Assembly: GCF_000024405.1 (NCBI RefSeq)
Contig: NC_013517.1
Span: 1,302,001-1,366,000, forward strand
Direction of reading: 5' to 3'
Source: Sebaldella termitidis ATCC 33386
GTDB lineage: Bacteria; Fusobacteriota; Fusobacteriia; Fusobacteriales; Leptotrichiaceae
Length of the DNA stretch: 64,000 nt
Shown: piece after piece, positions 1-8,907 of the stretch
Layout: the number at the start of each line of letters is the position of its first letter
Numbering within the stretch: the first letter of the stretch is position 1
Made by a program: the position numbers and the translations under genes
The notes under the pieces: generated by a model
The model's database searches: none
What the model saw: the letters and a program-made list of their open reading frames with translations, nothing else
What the model was told of the DNA's origin: nothing

Positions 1-64
1 CGGGAAAATCCTTGGTAAGTTCTTTTCTGAGACTGTATAATTGTACAGCGAATTTATGTTTCAT
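1..64 (-). CDS. Sugar phosphate isomerase/epimerase-like protein (N-terminus only)
   Basis: The ATG lies at 64 on the minus strand behind an AAGGAGTG ribosome site, and the gene runs off the left edge. The 21 visible residues begin MKHKFAVQLYSLRKEL. The 'VQLYSLR' opening is typical of xylose-isomerase-like TIM-barrel epimerases/isomerases, where it forms the first barrel strand. It is the last visible gene of the leftward PTS operon, 18 nt after the aldo/keto reductase stop. The family call rests on a short stretch, so the substrate cannot be said. Confidence 0.6.
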   Translation of the reverse strand, partial: MKHKFAVQLYSLRKELTKDFP

Positions 65-82
65 GTAAATACACTCCTTTTA

Positions 83-1033
83 TTATTTTAGATCAAGCCA
101 GTCAACTTCTTTTGCCGTAAGTGAAAGTTTTGATCCGTTATATGATGAAATAAGCTCAGTTATGTTTTCCGGTCCGATAACAGCAGTTGTAGGAAACTTT
201 TGGTTTAAAACATAGGCAAGAGCTGTCTGAATAGGTGTAAGTCCTTTATTTTCCGCCATTTTCACTGCTCTGTCATATCTTTCCCAGTTATCATCATTAT
301 AGAAAACATCGACCATTTCCTGATCATCCTTGTTTTCACGTGTAAATCTTCCCGAGAAAAAGCCTCCTGCCTGTGCAGACCATGAAAATAAAGGAAGCTT
401 TGTTTTTTCATGCCATGAAATCATGGCGGAATCTGCTGACACACATCCTTCCCAACGCGGCTTTCTGCATTTTGCAAGGCTTAAATTAGGACTGTTAAAT
501 GTAAAGCCGATCAATCCATGTTCTTCTGCATACTTATTTGCCTCTATAATTCTCGGCAGCTCCCAGTTTGAAGCTCCGATGGCATAAATTTTTCCTGAGT
601 GTATATGCTCGTTTAAAATTTCCATAATCGGACCTACAGGAACGCTTTCATCATCTCTGTGCAGAGCATAGAGTTCAACATGATCGGTTTTTAATGTTTC
701 AAGACTGACAAGCAAATCTTCTGTTATTGCCTGCGGAGTTACCCTTGCTTTTTTAGGCTCTTCTCTTGTGGGATGACAGCCTTTGGTAAGGATGACAATA
801 TCATCTCTGATATTTCTCATTTCTATCCATTCTGCGAGAGCCTTTTCGCTATGGCGGTATTGTCTTGCAGTATCAAAGGTATTACCGCCCAGTTCTATAA
901 ATTTATCCAGTACGGGTGCTGCAAAATCCATATTGTCAATTCTCAGAAAATCGGATGCACCAAGTACAAGCTGCGAGCATTTTATCTGTATTTCTTTTCC
1001 GTCTTTATATCCTTTTACATTTATATAGTTCAT
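83..1033 (-). CDS. Aldo/keto reductase family oxidoreductase
   Basis: 316 aa, the usual length for NAD(P)H-dependent aldo/keto reductases, with a single TIM barrel. The catalytic tetrad is visible: Asp and Tyr in NTFDTARQYRHSEKAL, Lys in VILTKG and His in LYALHRDD. Near the C-terminus, AVIGPENITEL resembles the cofactor-binding loop. It likely reduces a carbonyl of a sugar or sugar-derived compound in the cytoplasm. It is co-directional with the PTS, regulator and deaminase genes, 18 nt after the deaminase, which suggests a role in using the imported sugar. The substrate is not determinable from sequence. Confidence 0.85.
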   Translation of the reverse strand: MNYINVKGYKDGKEIQIKCSQLVLGASDFLRIDNMDFAAPVLDKFIELGGNTFDTARQYRHSEKALAEWIEMRNIRDDIVILTKGCHPTREEPKKARVTPQAITEDLLVSLETLKTDHVELYALHRDDESVPVGPIMEILNEHIHSGKIYAIGASNWELPRIIEANKYAEEHGLIGFTFNSPNLSLAKCRKPRWEGCVSADSAMISWHEKTKLPLFSWSAQAGGFFSGRFTRENKDDQEMVDVFYNDDNWERYDRAVKMAENKGLTPIQTALAYVLNQKFPTTAVIGPENITELISSYNGSKLSLTAKEVDWLDLK

Positions 1034-1051
1034 TATAAATTACCTCCGGTT

Positions 1052-1780
1052 CTATTTTGTAAGTTTTGATGCGGCTGCTTCGTCAAGAAAGAACCACAGT
1101 TTTGGAAAATCCTGAAAAAGACTGGAAGGAACTTCAGATGTTTTTTCCCCTTCAATTGTTTTTACGACAATATCTGCTTTTCTAAAATCATCTGCGATCA
1201 GAAGTATTGTATCTGCTCTGGTGATAGTTTTCATTCCGAGTGAAATTCCCTGTTTTACATCAAGAGCCGTATCAAAATATTTTACGGAAACTTCCTTGGT
1301 AACAGGATCAAGACCGACAATGTGGCATTCTGTGTCAAGAGGAACATTAGGCTCATTAAATCCGATGTGCCCGTTCATACCGATTCCTAAAACAATCAAA
1401 TCAAGATTTCCGTGATCCGAGATAAATTTATCCACTTTTCTGCATTCATTTTCCATATTATCTGCAAGACCGTCAAAAAAACATATTTGTTCTTCTTTTA
1501 CAGGAATAAGATCAAAAAAGTTATTATAAAGAGTTTCCTTGCAGCTTCCTCTTGTTTCTCTGCCAAGCCCTACCCATTCATCAAGGCTCACAAATTTGCA
1601 GCTGCTAAAATCAATTTTTCCCTCATTGGCATATTTTACAAGATATCTGAAAATTCCCATGGGAGTTTCTCCGCCGGCAATACAAAGGAGTGTATCCGGC
1701 TTTTTTGCAATATATTCGGCAATAAAATCTGCCGCTTTTTCTGACATAGCTTCATAGTCTTTATTAATAATAATATTCAT
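1052..1780 (-). CDS. nagB: NagB-family aminosugar-6-phosphate deaminase/isomerase
   Basis: 242 aa, a full-length NagB/RpiA-fold protein. The sugar-phosphate loop is visible as CIAGGETPMG, the SLDEW motif follows, and the active-site motif GIGMNGHIGFNEP is present. NagB converts glucosamine-6-phosphate to fructose-6-phosphate and ammonia; close relatives act on galactosamine-6-phosphate. The gene sits directly after the EIIC gene, so the imported sugar probably contains an amino sugar, such as a chitobiose-like disaccharide. Asn rather than Asp before GH is, from memory, also seen in Gram-positive NagB enzymes, so I do not treat it as a defect. Which hexosamine isomer is used is uncertain. Confidence 0.8.
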   Translation of the reverse strand: MNIIINKDYEAMSEKAADFIAEYIAKKPDTLLCIAGGETPMGIFRYLVKYANEGKIDFSSCKFVSLDEWVGLGRETRGSCKETLYNNFFDLIPVKEEQICFFDGLADNMENECRKVDKFISDHGNLDLIVLGIGMNGHIGFNEPNVPLDTECHIVGLDPVTKEVSVKYFDTALDVKQGISLGMKTITRADTILLIADDFRKADIVVKTIEGEKTSEVPSSLFQDFPKLWFFLDEAAASKLTK

Positions 1781-1799
1781 TTTTCCTCCTGATATTTTT

Positions 1800-3119
1800 T
1801 TAAAAATCTAAATCCAAAGCATCAAATGCTGCCTGTCTGTCACTGACTACACTTTCTTCCTGAAGAATTTTTCTTTCATACATTTTGAAAAAAGGATAAT
1901 ACATGCAGACTGCCAGTCCCAAAATTACAAATCCCAGCACAACCGCTTTCCAGTCCATAGTAGCCAGATACTGTGCCAGCGGTATAGGCGTTCCTCCTAC
2001 ATTGGCAATAGGGGGACGAACTATTCCCAGCTTAAATACATAATATGCAAAAACTCCGATACACGGTGTACCAAATACAAACGGTATAAACAAATAAGGG
2101 TTATAAACTACAGGAAGCCCGAATACTACAGGCTCTGATATTGTAAATATGGCAGGTACCACTGAGGCCTTTCCTATTGCTTTCAGTTCCTTTGATTTAC
2201 TGAACAGAGCTAGAATAACTAAGGCACCGGTAATTCCCGAACCGGAAAAACCAAGAAAATAATCCCAGAAATTAGGAGCGAAAACATGGGGGATAGGCAG
2301 TCCGGCTGCATATGCCGCAGCATTTTCCCCAAGATACTGTGTCATAAAAGGAAGAACAAATCCTATTAAAATGGCATAACCATTCAATCCGATAAACCAG
2401 AATATCATTTCCAGAAATGAAATCAGGAATATAGCATAAGGAGTATCAATACTGTTAATAGACGGTGCAAGGAAAGTCGTAAAAGCTTCGGGCAGATTGC
2501 TTCCCCCTGTAAAATGTATAACCAGTGCATCTACAAGAACAGCGCCGAATAAAACAGTAACCAGAGGAATAATTGCTTCAAAAGTCTGGGCAATTCCGTC
2601 GGGCAGTCCTTTTATTCTGATTGTTATTTTATTTTTCATAAAAAATGCCATAGTTTCCACTGTAATCAAAGATGCAAAAATAGCAATAAACAGCCCTCTT
2701 GAATCAAGATATTCTATATTTACTTCATCACCTACAAGTTTTATATTTAATACAAGAGTAGTAAGAAGTCCTCCGATAATAGCATGTAAAAATGGAATTT
2801 TCAGCTGTCTTGCATGATTATATGATATGCTGACAGCGCAGTAAACTGAAAGAAGCCCGAATGTAAACCTGAACGGAAGGCTTATCAGAGTATTGTATCT
2901 TTCAAAAAACATTTTTACGGCAGAGCCGTCCGGAAACATTCCGCCTATAGCCATTATAATCAGTGAAAATGATCCTACCATGAGAACAGCCATAAGAGCA
3001 ATCATTCCGTTTTTTATAGTGGATATATGTCTTTGATTTTCGATTTTGGCAGCTACAGGCTCAAGATATTTTTCCAGAAAAACTATTAATTTATCCATAA
3101 TCCCTTGTTTTTTATTCAT
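1800..3119 (-). CDS. celB: PTS lactose/cellobiose-family transporter subunit IIC
   Basis: 439 aa, the usual size for the EIIC permease of the lactose/N,N'-diacetylchitobiose/cellobiose group. It has about ten hydrophobic segments and the family-like conserved stretches PHVFAPNFWDYF and FTISEPVVFGLPVVYNP. It forms the inner-membrane channel that carries a beta-linked disaccharide while EIIB phosphorylates it. It starts 1 nt after the EIIB stop, so translation is probably coupled. With EIIA and EIIB on separate genes this is a three-component system. The substrate is inferred as an amino-sugar disaccharide because of the neighbouring NagB-like gene. Confidence 0.88.
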   Translation of the reverse strand: MNKKQGIMDKLIVFLEKYLEPVAAKIENQRHISTIKNGMIALMAVLMVGSFSLIIMAIGGMFPDGSAVKMFFERYNTLISLPFRFTFGLLSVYCAVSISYNHARQLKIPFLHAIIGGLLTTLVLNIKLVGDEVNIEYLDSRGLFIAIFASLITVETMAFFMKNKITIRIKGLPDGIAQTFEAIIPLVTVLFGAVLVDALVIHFTGGSNLPEAFTTFLAPSINSIDTPYAIFLISFLEMIFWFIGLNGYAILIGFVLPFMTQYLGENAAAYAAGLPIPHVFAPNFWDYFLGFSGSGITGALVILALFSKSKELKAIGKASVVPAIFTISEPVVFGLPVVYNPYLFIPFVFGTPCIGVFAYYVFKLGIVRPPIANVGGTPIPLAQYLATMDWKAVVLGFVILGLAVCMYYPFFKMYERKILQEESVVSDRQAAFDALDLDF

Positions 3120-3120
3120 T

Positions 3121-3468
3121 TTATTCTCCCTTCAGTGCTTCCAGTTTCAGAATAATAGCAGTTTTTAAAATATTGCCTCCATTTACCGAACCGTAATCCT
3201 TGGTATCAATAACAGTAACCGGCTTGTTTTTTTCTTTACACAGTATTTCAAGATCCTTGAAACGGTGCTTTATCTGCGGACCAAGCATTACCACGTCAAA
3301 GTCATCTATATATTCCAGAATATCACCGGCAGGATGTGCCTCTATTTTTATATCAACATCTTTTAATTTTTGGCTTTCAGCAGCAATTTCTTTCATTTTG
3401 GTAACCATAACACCTGTAGATGCACCAAGATTACATACCAAAAGTACGTAAAGTCTGTCTAAGTTCAT
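3121..3468 (-). CDS. celA: PTS lactose/cellobiose-family EIIB
   Basis: About 115 aa. The phosphorylated cysteine is visible near the N-terminus in LLVCNLGASTG (Cys12 from this start). The conserved VVMLGPQIKHRF stretch matches small EIIB(cel/chb) proteins. It accepts phosphate from EIIA and passes it to sugar bound by EIIC. I chose the ATG at 3468 because GAGGTG sits at the right distance; an in-frame GTG three codons upstream overlaps that ribosome site. The gene lies between EIIA and EIIC in the operon. Confidence 0.87.
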   Translation of the reverse strand: MNLDRLYVLLVCNLGASTGVMVTKMKEIAAESQKLKDVDIKIEAHPAGDILEYIDDFDVVMLGPQIKHRFKDLEILCKEKNKPVTVIDTKDYGSVNGGNILKTAIILKLEALKGE

Positions 3469-3482
3469 TATAAACACCTCTT

Positions 3483-3785
3483 TTATTTATTTTTATATAA
3501 TTCTATAAATTCTTCAAATATTGTTTCTGCAAGAATTGCATTCATAAGCGTATCCTGTGCATGTGCGAGAAGTACTGAATATTCGCTTTTTTCACCCTGA
3601 GCTTCAAGAGTTATAACTTCTGTATGTACATTATGTGCTTCTGTTAATGTTTTTTTAGCAGAGCTCATCAGTTCATCCGCTTTTTGAAAATTACCAAGTT
3701 TAGCTTCTGAAAGGGCCTCCCTCATTTTCGAAAAGCTGTCTCCTGCATATGAGATAATATGAAAGCTGATTTTTTCTGTGTCCAT
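3483..3785 (-). CDS. celC: PTS lactose/cellobiose-family EIIA
   Basis: 100 aa helical protein, the normal length for lactose/cellobiose EIIA. The phosphoacceptor His75 is seen in LLAHAQDTLM, with the companion Asp77 that binds a structural metal in the LacA/ChbA trimers. It takes phosphate from HPr and hands it to EIIB. It follows the LicR-type regulator by 23 nt and precedes EIIB by 14 nt, as part of one leftward operon. Confidence 0.88.
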   Translation of the reverse strand: MDTEKISFHIISYAGDSFSKMREALSEAKLGNFQKADELMSSAKKTLTEAHNVHTEVITLEAQGEKSEYSVLLAHAQDTLMNAILAETIFEEFIELYKNK

Positions 3786-3808
3786 GTTTATCTTCCTTTC
3801 CAGATATG

Positions 3809-5860
3809 TTATTTTAGATATTTTGCTATAGTTTTTATAATTAAATCAGAATTTTTTACTAAAGATATTTCGTCCAGAAATTCCTTATTGCGGGAAAGCT
3901 CCATTATATCTTCCACACTCTTCAAATGATCTTTAGTGGTTTTGGCACTGATAAAAAAAATCAGGAATGCTTTTTTTCCCTCGGGGAAAATTACCGGTTT
4001 TTTGGAAAGCAGTATACTTATAGAGGAATTAAAAACATTTTTCCCCACTTCCCCGTGAGGAATAGCAATTCCATTTTCCAAAACAAAGTGAGAACCAAAA
4101 TTTTCTGTAAGATTATGAATTTCATCAATGTATTTTTCACTTACGTCCCGGGTTTTTACCAGCATATTCCCGCAGATTTCCAAGGCTTTCTCCCAGCTTA
4201 TCTTATCCTTGACCAGTGTACTTTTTTCTTTTGAGATAAAGTAAAGCAGGTCTTTTACTTCTTTAGTTTCCTTATCTCGGCTTTTTTCAGTCAGAGCTTC
4301 TGATAACTCTGAAATAAGTGTATTCCTGTTTTTTACAATACTGTTTTTTTCTATTATTTTAAGTATGGTCTGTAATTTTTCATCGCTGAATTTTTTTTTC
4401 ATAAGAAATCTGCTTAGTTTTTTTTGATCATTATAAGTAAAAAAAGGTGAGATTTTTATAAGCGGAATTTCTATATGTCTTTTAGCATCCTTCCTTAATT
4501 TCAGCGTGGTTATTACCAGATCGATGTTCGAAATATCGTAATCCAGAAACTGCATATAAGAAATAGTATCAATAATTTCAAGATTATAATTTTGTTTAAT
4601 CTGACCGGCTACAAGCATAGAAGTACCGTATCCTCCGCCGCATATGAGAATAACTTTTTTTCTTTTGTTTTCTTTATTCCTTTCAAGCGAAGCCAGAAAA
4701 TGAAGTGTGAATAAAGCAATTTCGGAGTCGGGTATTTTTTTGCCGATAAGCTCTTCCAATTCAAAAAGAGCATTTTTAATAATATTGAATAACTCCGGAT
4801 AAGCTTCAACAGCTTCAATATAGATATCGTCTTCGACGGCGAGATTATTTTTCAATCTGTAAATAGTCGGTTTTATATGGCTCAGAAGACTGCTGAGCAG
4901 CTCCTCGTCACCGGAAATATTAATTTGTGTATGTGTGTTTACTTTATTAATAAGATTTTTTATAATAACTTCTGTTTTTATCCAGTATTCAAAAATAGAT
5001 GTATTATAGGAATAGGATAAAAAGCCGAGGATATAATCACAAAGCAGGAGTCTTTCTTCTTTTGAAAATTTGATTTTGATTTTTGTTTCCAGTTTTTCCA
5101 GCTCTTCTGCGATAATATGATATTCGCCTGTATTATAAAGAAAGCTTTCGTTTTCGACCTTTTGAATCTTTTTATTATTTTTTACCCTTATATATAATAG
5201 TATAAGATAGGTAAAAGTATATTCGTGAAAATTATTAGCATTATTTTTTAGTTTTATCAGAATATCATCTATAAATTGTTTCAAATATGTGATATTTAAA
5301 TCTGATATATAAGGATAAAAATAATCCAAAAGCATATTCTTATCCATTGTTTCCTTATTATAGTAGTAAAACTGTATAAGATCTTCATGAAAATACTTCA
5401 GAATAAGATTTCTTATATTTTTTTCGCTCAGATAGAGTTTATTATCTATGACAATAACATTGTCAGATGAAAATTCGGCAGTAATTTCTTTGATATCAGC
5501 TCTAACTGTAGTTCTGCTCACATCAAGGCTTCGTGCAAGAGAACTTATATTAACTGTTTCTTCAGACAGAAAAATCAGTTTTATGTATCTGATACGTTCT
5601 TCTTTGGAACATGTATCAATGTTATCCAAAAAAACAGTCAGATTTTCATTTTTTACTTCCCTGTCGAATAGAATACTTCCCTTGGATCCTTTTTTTACCG
5701 GTGGAAGATTATTCAGACCGAGTAAAAAATTTAGATTTTCTATTTCATAACGTACGCTTCTTTCTGAAATATCCAAATAAGCGGAAATTTCCTTTATATT
5801 GGTTTCCGGTTTCTTTTCCAGAAAATTCAGAATTTTTAATAATCGATTATTGATTTTCAT
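3809..5860 (-). CDS. licR: LicR/MtlR-type PRD transcriptional regulator with EIIB and EIIA domains
   Basis: About 683 aa. An N-terminal helix-turn-helix (ISAYLDISERSVRYEIENLN) is followed by a second Mga-like HTH (LARSLDVSRTTVRADI). Two PRD regions come next, then an EIIB-like domain with Cys in ILICGGGYGTSM, then an EIIA(fru/mtl)-like domain with His in GIAIPHGE. Such proteins activate the adjacent PTS operon when PRD and EIIA histidines are phosphorylated or dephosphorylated according to sugar supply. It is the first gene of the operon it probably controls. ATG 5860 is preferred over GTG 5869 because GGTGAG lies just upstream of it. Confidence 0.85.
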   Translation of the reverse strand: MKINNRLLKILNFLEKKPETNIKEISAYLDISERSVRYEIENLNFLLGLNNLPPVKKGSKGSILFDREVKNENLTVFLDNIDTCSKEERIRYIKLIFLSEETVNISSLARSLDVSRTTVRADIKEITAEFSSDNVIVIDNKLYLSEKNIRNLILKYFHEDLIQFYYYNKETMDKNMLLDYFYPYISDLNITYLKQFIDDILIKLKNNANNFHEYTFTYLILLYIRVKNNKKIQKVENESFLYNTGEYHIIAEELEKLETKIKIKFSKEERLLLCDYILGFLSYSYNTSIFEYWIKTEVIIKNLINKVNTHTQINISGDEELLSSLLSHIKPTIYRLKNNLAVEDDIYIEAVEAYPELFNIIKNALFELEELIGKKIPDSEIALFTLHFLASLERNKENKRKKVILICGGGYGTSMLVAGQIKQNYNLEIIDTISYMQFLDYDISNIDLVITTLKLRKDAKRHIEIPLIKISPFFTYNDQKKLSRFLMKKKFSDEKLQTILKIIEKNSIVKNRNTLISELSEALTEKSRDKETKEVKDLLYFISKEKSTLVKDKISWEKALEICGNMLVKTRDVSEKYIDEIHNLTENFGSHFVLENGIAIPHGEVGKNVFNSSISILLSKKPVIFPEGKKAFLIFFISAKTTKDHLKSVEDIMELSRNKEFLDEISLVKNSDLIIKTIAKYLK

Positions 5861-5884
5861 TTTTCTCACCGATATGATTGTACC

Positions 5885-5912
5885 CTTATACGGTATAAAA
5901 ACAAGTGAACAA
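5885..5912 (-). promoter_or_regulatory. Probable promoter and palindromic operator of the PTS operon
   Basis: On the minus strand a -35 TTGTTC (5912-5907) and a -10 TATAAG (5890-5885) are 16 nt apart. A 13-bp palindrome, TTATACGGTATAA (5886-5898), overlaps the -10. It lies 25 nt upstream of the licR start. The site could bind LicR itself or a catabolite regulator; this is inferred from position and symmetry only. Confidence 0.5.
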
Positions 5913-6374
5913 CTTTTTTACAAATTTTTTCAATTTACTTCCATATGGATTTTTCTTTTTTGAGGTTATTCATTTTTAACGTTTTGCTTTATATATAGAA
6001 GTAAAAATTTTGTGTAAAATAAATATGTTTTAAAGTATTAAACTATAAATAATAAATATATTTTTTTGATATATAAATCAAAATACAGAATAATAATTCA
6101 TTTTATTTCTCGAAATTTTTTTTGTTCACATTAACTACACATTGATATTATAAAATATTATTAATCAATATTTACTTTTTATAATTTTTTCTGAAAATGA
6201 CAGTCGATTTTAAACTTATGGAAAATAAAAAAACAAAAATTGATTTTATTTTTAAAAAACAATACACATAATAAATGCCTTTAAAATATTATATTTTTAG
6301 TAAATTAAAGAAAAAGTTTTTATATTTTTTAAAATAATTGTTCTAAAAAACAATGAAAAAAAAAGATTTTTTAA
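5913..6374. other. AT-rich divergent intergenic region
   Basis: About 460 bp between the leftward PTS operon and the rightward injection-system locus. It is extremely AT-rich, with many A- and T-tracts and stop codons in all frames. I see no convincing gene, repeat or RNA. Its length and curvature-prone A-tracts would suit nucleoid-protein silencing of the downstream locus, but that is only a suggestion. Confidence 0.5.
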
Positions 6375-6403
6375 TTGACTATTAGTAGAAAATATATTAA
6401 GAT
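6375..6403 (+). promoter_or_regulatory. Candidate promoter for the injection-system locus
   Basis: TTGACT (6375-6380) and TAAGAT (6398-6403) are separated by 17 nt on the plus strand. The first gene starts 92 nt downstream with a GGAGG site. The -35 matches consensus at 5 of 6 positions and the -10 at 4 of 6. No other candidate in the region is as good. Confidence 0.45.
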
Positions 6404-6494
6404 AAAACGATTGAAATTAAAAATAGTATTTAAGTTTATTAATTAATTAAGCTTGTTACATTTAAAAATATTGATATTATTATGAGGAGGGAAA

Positions 6495-8657
6495 ATGATT
6501 AAAAATTTTATTTATCAAACTAACAGAACAATGCTGTTTGAAGAGATAAATCCTGAAAAACTGGATTTGCTGACCCTGATAGGCGATGCCAGAGAAATGG
6601 ACAGTCTGGATGATGAAAGAGTTTTGGAAGTAAATGAGCATTTATTAGTAAAAAGTTTCAATGAATTTTTGACAAAATTTGAGCCTAAAGTATACAGTTA
6701 TTTTAACGCTGCTAATCAAAAGGTAAAATATACACTGAAAAAACCCGAGGGTATTCCGGAAGAGCTAATAACAGAAATAAAAATAGATAACGGAAACACT
6801 TTCTTTAAAATGCTGAATACATTAATTGAAACACGTAATTCACAAGGCAATAAAAATGTAGATTTCAAATTTGAGAATATCTTGGAATTAATTTCTCCGA
6901 AGAAAGTAATCGAAGATATAAAGCAAATAAGAAAGGAAATAACATATTTATACTCAAAGCATGAAGAGCTGGATGAAGAAAATCCAAAAAGACTCGAATA
7001 CGGTGATAAGCTGAATCAGAAATTCGAAGAAGCATCATCGAATTATAACAACATTTTAGGGATGCTTCCCCTTGCGATAGAAGATATAAAAACAAGACTT
7101 TTGTTTACACATGAGGATGAAAAGACAAAATCGGAAAAAATAAGAATAGGAATGCTTCATGTAGGTGATAAGGGCGAGCTTGAAGTTATTGAATATAAAC
7201 AGAGCAATAAAAAAGAGCTCATAGTAAGAGATGAAAAAGTGTCAAAAGAGCTTGCCCAGGCATTCAGAGATGATTATGACGAAATTACGGAAGAGCCTAA
7301 TAAGTATATAAGCGATCTTGTGGTAAGAACATTTGTTCCTCTTGAAAAAGGCGTAGTGGAAATAGATGAGGAAAGAGAAGTAGAAAATTATAATAATTAT
7401 CTCCAGTTCTACAAATCTGCCCAGGAAGATTTCATAAAAGTAGCAAAACCATTAATTGAGAAAATTCTGGGAGTAAAAATGTTTTTTGACCAATACAGCG
7501 TAAAGGTAAAAAATATGCAGCCGACTCTTCTTATTTCTAATATTAAACCGGAAATGCTGGCTAAAGCCGGAAACAGAGAAAGATTCAAGGCATATTTAAA
7601 TACAGTAAATTCTAAAAATGATTTTGATAATTCAATATGGTTTGGGATATTCCCTAATGTGGATCTGGATATTAAGAAAACTGAAAAGAAAGTAAGAGAA
7701 AGATTCAAAGGTACAAAAGCAGAAGAAAAAGACGGAAAAAATACCATGGAAACGCTGACAAATTTAATGACTCTGCTGGCAGACTACAAAATTCAGGTTT
7801 TCTTTAATTTTGAAGGAACTTATGAAACATCATTTGATAATCTTGCCACAATGGGAATAGATAAATATGTGGAAAGAACGCAGATTCTTGAAGGAAACAA
7901 ATATTCAGAATACGTAATTCCGGCACTTCCGAATTTTACAATAATACCTAAGGATAAATCAGGAGTTATACTGGATTATAAAATGAAATATGAGGAGGAA
8001 AACGGGGTACAGCTTTCAAAGGAGAAGGAGGATCTGCTGAAGTTCTGGATAGAAGGGGTTTATATAGATGCGTCATATGTAGCAGCAGGAATAATAGCTG
8101 CTTTGCAGTGTCCGAGCTATCTGAAAGAAAGATTCAGAAAAGTATCAAATGTTTATCCGGGAGTAAGATTTGATATAGAGGCTGAGGATAATGCGTACAA
8201 GGTTAAAACTACAATGTCAAAAGAAATTTCAGGATTTACAAATACAATTAAAGACAGAATAAACAGTTTTAATTACGGATTTATTTTTTCATCAGACAGC
8301 GCACATCTCAAAAAAGAGAAAATAAAAAATGTGACTGTATACAAAGCAAGAACAATGAGTAAAAATTCTGACGGAATTTACGAGCCGATGTATAAAACAC
8401 AGGCAACAACATATATAGAAAGAGTGCTTAGAGCAGCAACAATGGATTTTAAAGAGGATAAGATCAATTATTTTTTCAGCAATGATCCTGAAAGCCAGAA
8501 ATCTATATGGAATAAAGAGCTGAACTTTGTAAACTCAATAATACAGCTTGGAGATGACATATCGCATATAATAGATAAGGAAAATAATGTATGCCAGCTT
8601 AATATTACATTCTCGGGAAATGTAAAAAACCTTCAGGTTGATATAAATAAAAACTAG
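6495..8657 (+). CDS. Contractile sheath-like protein, possibly a TssB-TssC fusion
   Basis: 720 aa, acidic and soluble, with no signal peptide or membrane segment. I do not recognise it by a unique motif. Residues roughly 95-200 contain VDFKFENILELISPKKV then a leucine-rich helix, like the TssB/VipA pattern of 'F.s.ddFsPe.v...l..LR'. The C-terminal half has alternating strands and helices reminiscent of TssC/VipB and phage sheath: a proline-rich turn at EYVIPALPNF and a membrane-like helix at DASYVAAGIIAALQ. It is the first gene of the locus, 250 nt before an Hcp-like gene, with spike genes downstream, which supports a structural role. Sheath identity is an inference; a large baseplate subunit is the main alternative. 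Confidence 0.5.
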   Translation: MIKNFIYQTNRTMLFEEINPEKLDLLTLIGDAREMDSLDDERVLEVNEHLLVKSFNEFLTKFEPKVYSYFNAANQKVKYTLKKPEGIPEELITEIKIDNGNTFFKMLNTLIETRNSQGNKNVDFKFENILELISPKKVIEDIKQIRKEITYLYSKHEELDEENPKRLEYGDKLNQKFEEASSNYNNILGMLPLAIEDIKTRLLFTHEDEKTKSEKIRIGMLHVGDKGELEVIEYKQSNKKELIVRDEKVSKELAQAFRDDYDEITEEPNKYISDLVVRTFVPLEKGVVEIDEEREVENYNNYLQFYKSAQEDFIKVAKPLIEKILGVKMFFDQYSVKVKNMQPTLLISNIKPEMLAKAGNRERFKAYLNTVNSKNDFDNSIWFGIFPNVDLDIKKTEKKVRERFKGTKAEEKDGKNTMETLTNLMTLLADYKIQVFFNFEGTYETSFDNLATMGIDKYVERTQILEGNKYSEYVIPALPNFTIIPKDKSGVILDYKMKYEEENGVQLSKEKEDLLKFWIEGVYIDASYVAAGIIAALQCPSYLKERFRKVSNVYPGVRFDIEAEDNAYKVKTTMSKEISGFTNTIKDRINSFNYGFIFSSDSAHLKKEKIKNVTVYKARTMSKNSDGIYEPMYKTQATTYIERVLRAATMDFKEDKINYFFSNDPESQKSIWNKELNFVNSIIQLGDDISHIIDKENNVCQLNITFSGNVKNLQVDINKN

Positions 8658-8907
8658 TTCTCATTATGTGGGAACAGGAATGATTACCAAAGATTTAACA
8701 TTGACAGGTGCTTGCAGCACTAATGATTAAAATACCAAACAATGTTAAGTAATAAATACCCTGATTAACTATCAAAATAAAAACAACTGTAAAATCCTGA
8801 CAGAAAGATCAGTTTGAATCGGGGTATTAATTATGGGTTTTACAGTAAAAACAGAGATTTTAATCATTTGATTAGAATAGATAATAAAAATTTAGGAGGA
8901 GGAAAAA
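8658..8907 (+). promoter_or_regulatory. Structured leader between the sheath-like gene and the Hcp-like gene
   Basis: 250 bp without an ORF. TTGACA at 8701-8706 with a weak GATTAAAAT-like -10 about 18 nt on could start a separate transcript. Downstream, 8755-8766 can pair with 8817-8828, and ACTGTAAAA at 8786-8794 is the exact complement of TTTTACAGT at 8838-8846. The order is A, B, A', B', so the pairings interlock: a pseudoknot or two exclusive folds. A GTGCT/AGCAC hairpin sits at 8708-8720. It may tune high-level tube protein synthesis. Confidence 0.45.

Noticed and set aside
1375-1385. Asn in place of Asp in the NagB motif as a lost catalytic residue
   Set aside because: To my knowledge Asn is also found at this place in Gram-positive NagB proteins, so it is not a clear defect.
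1412-1744. Plus-strand reading frames opposite nagB and similar frames opposite the PTS, uvrB and Hsp70 genes
   Set aside because: They mirror genes with clear protein families, lack ribosome sites and have low-complexity translations.
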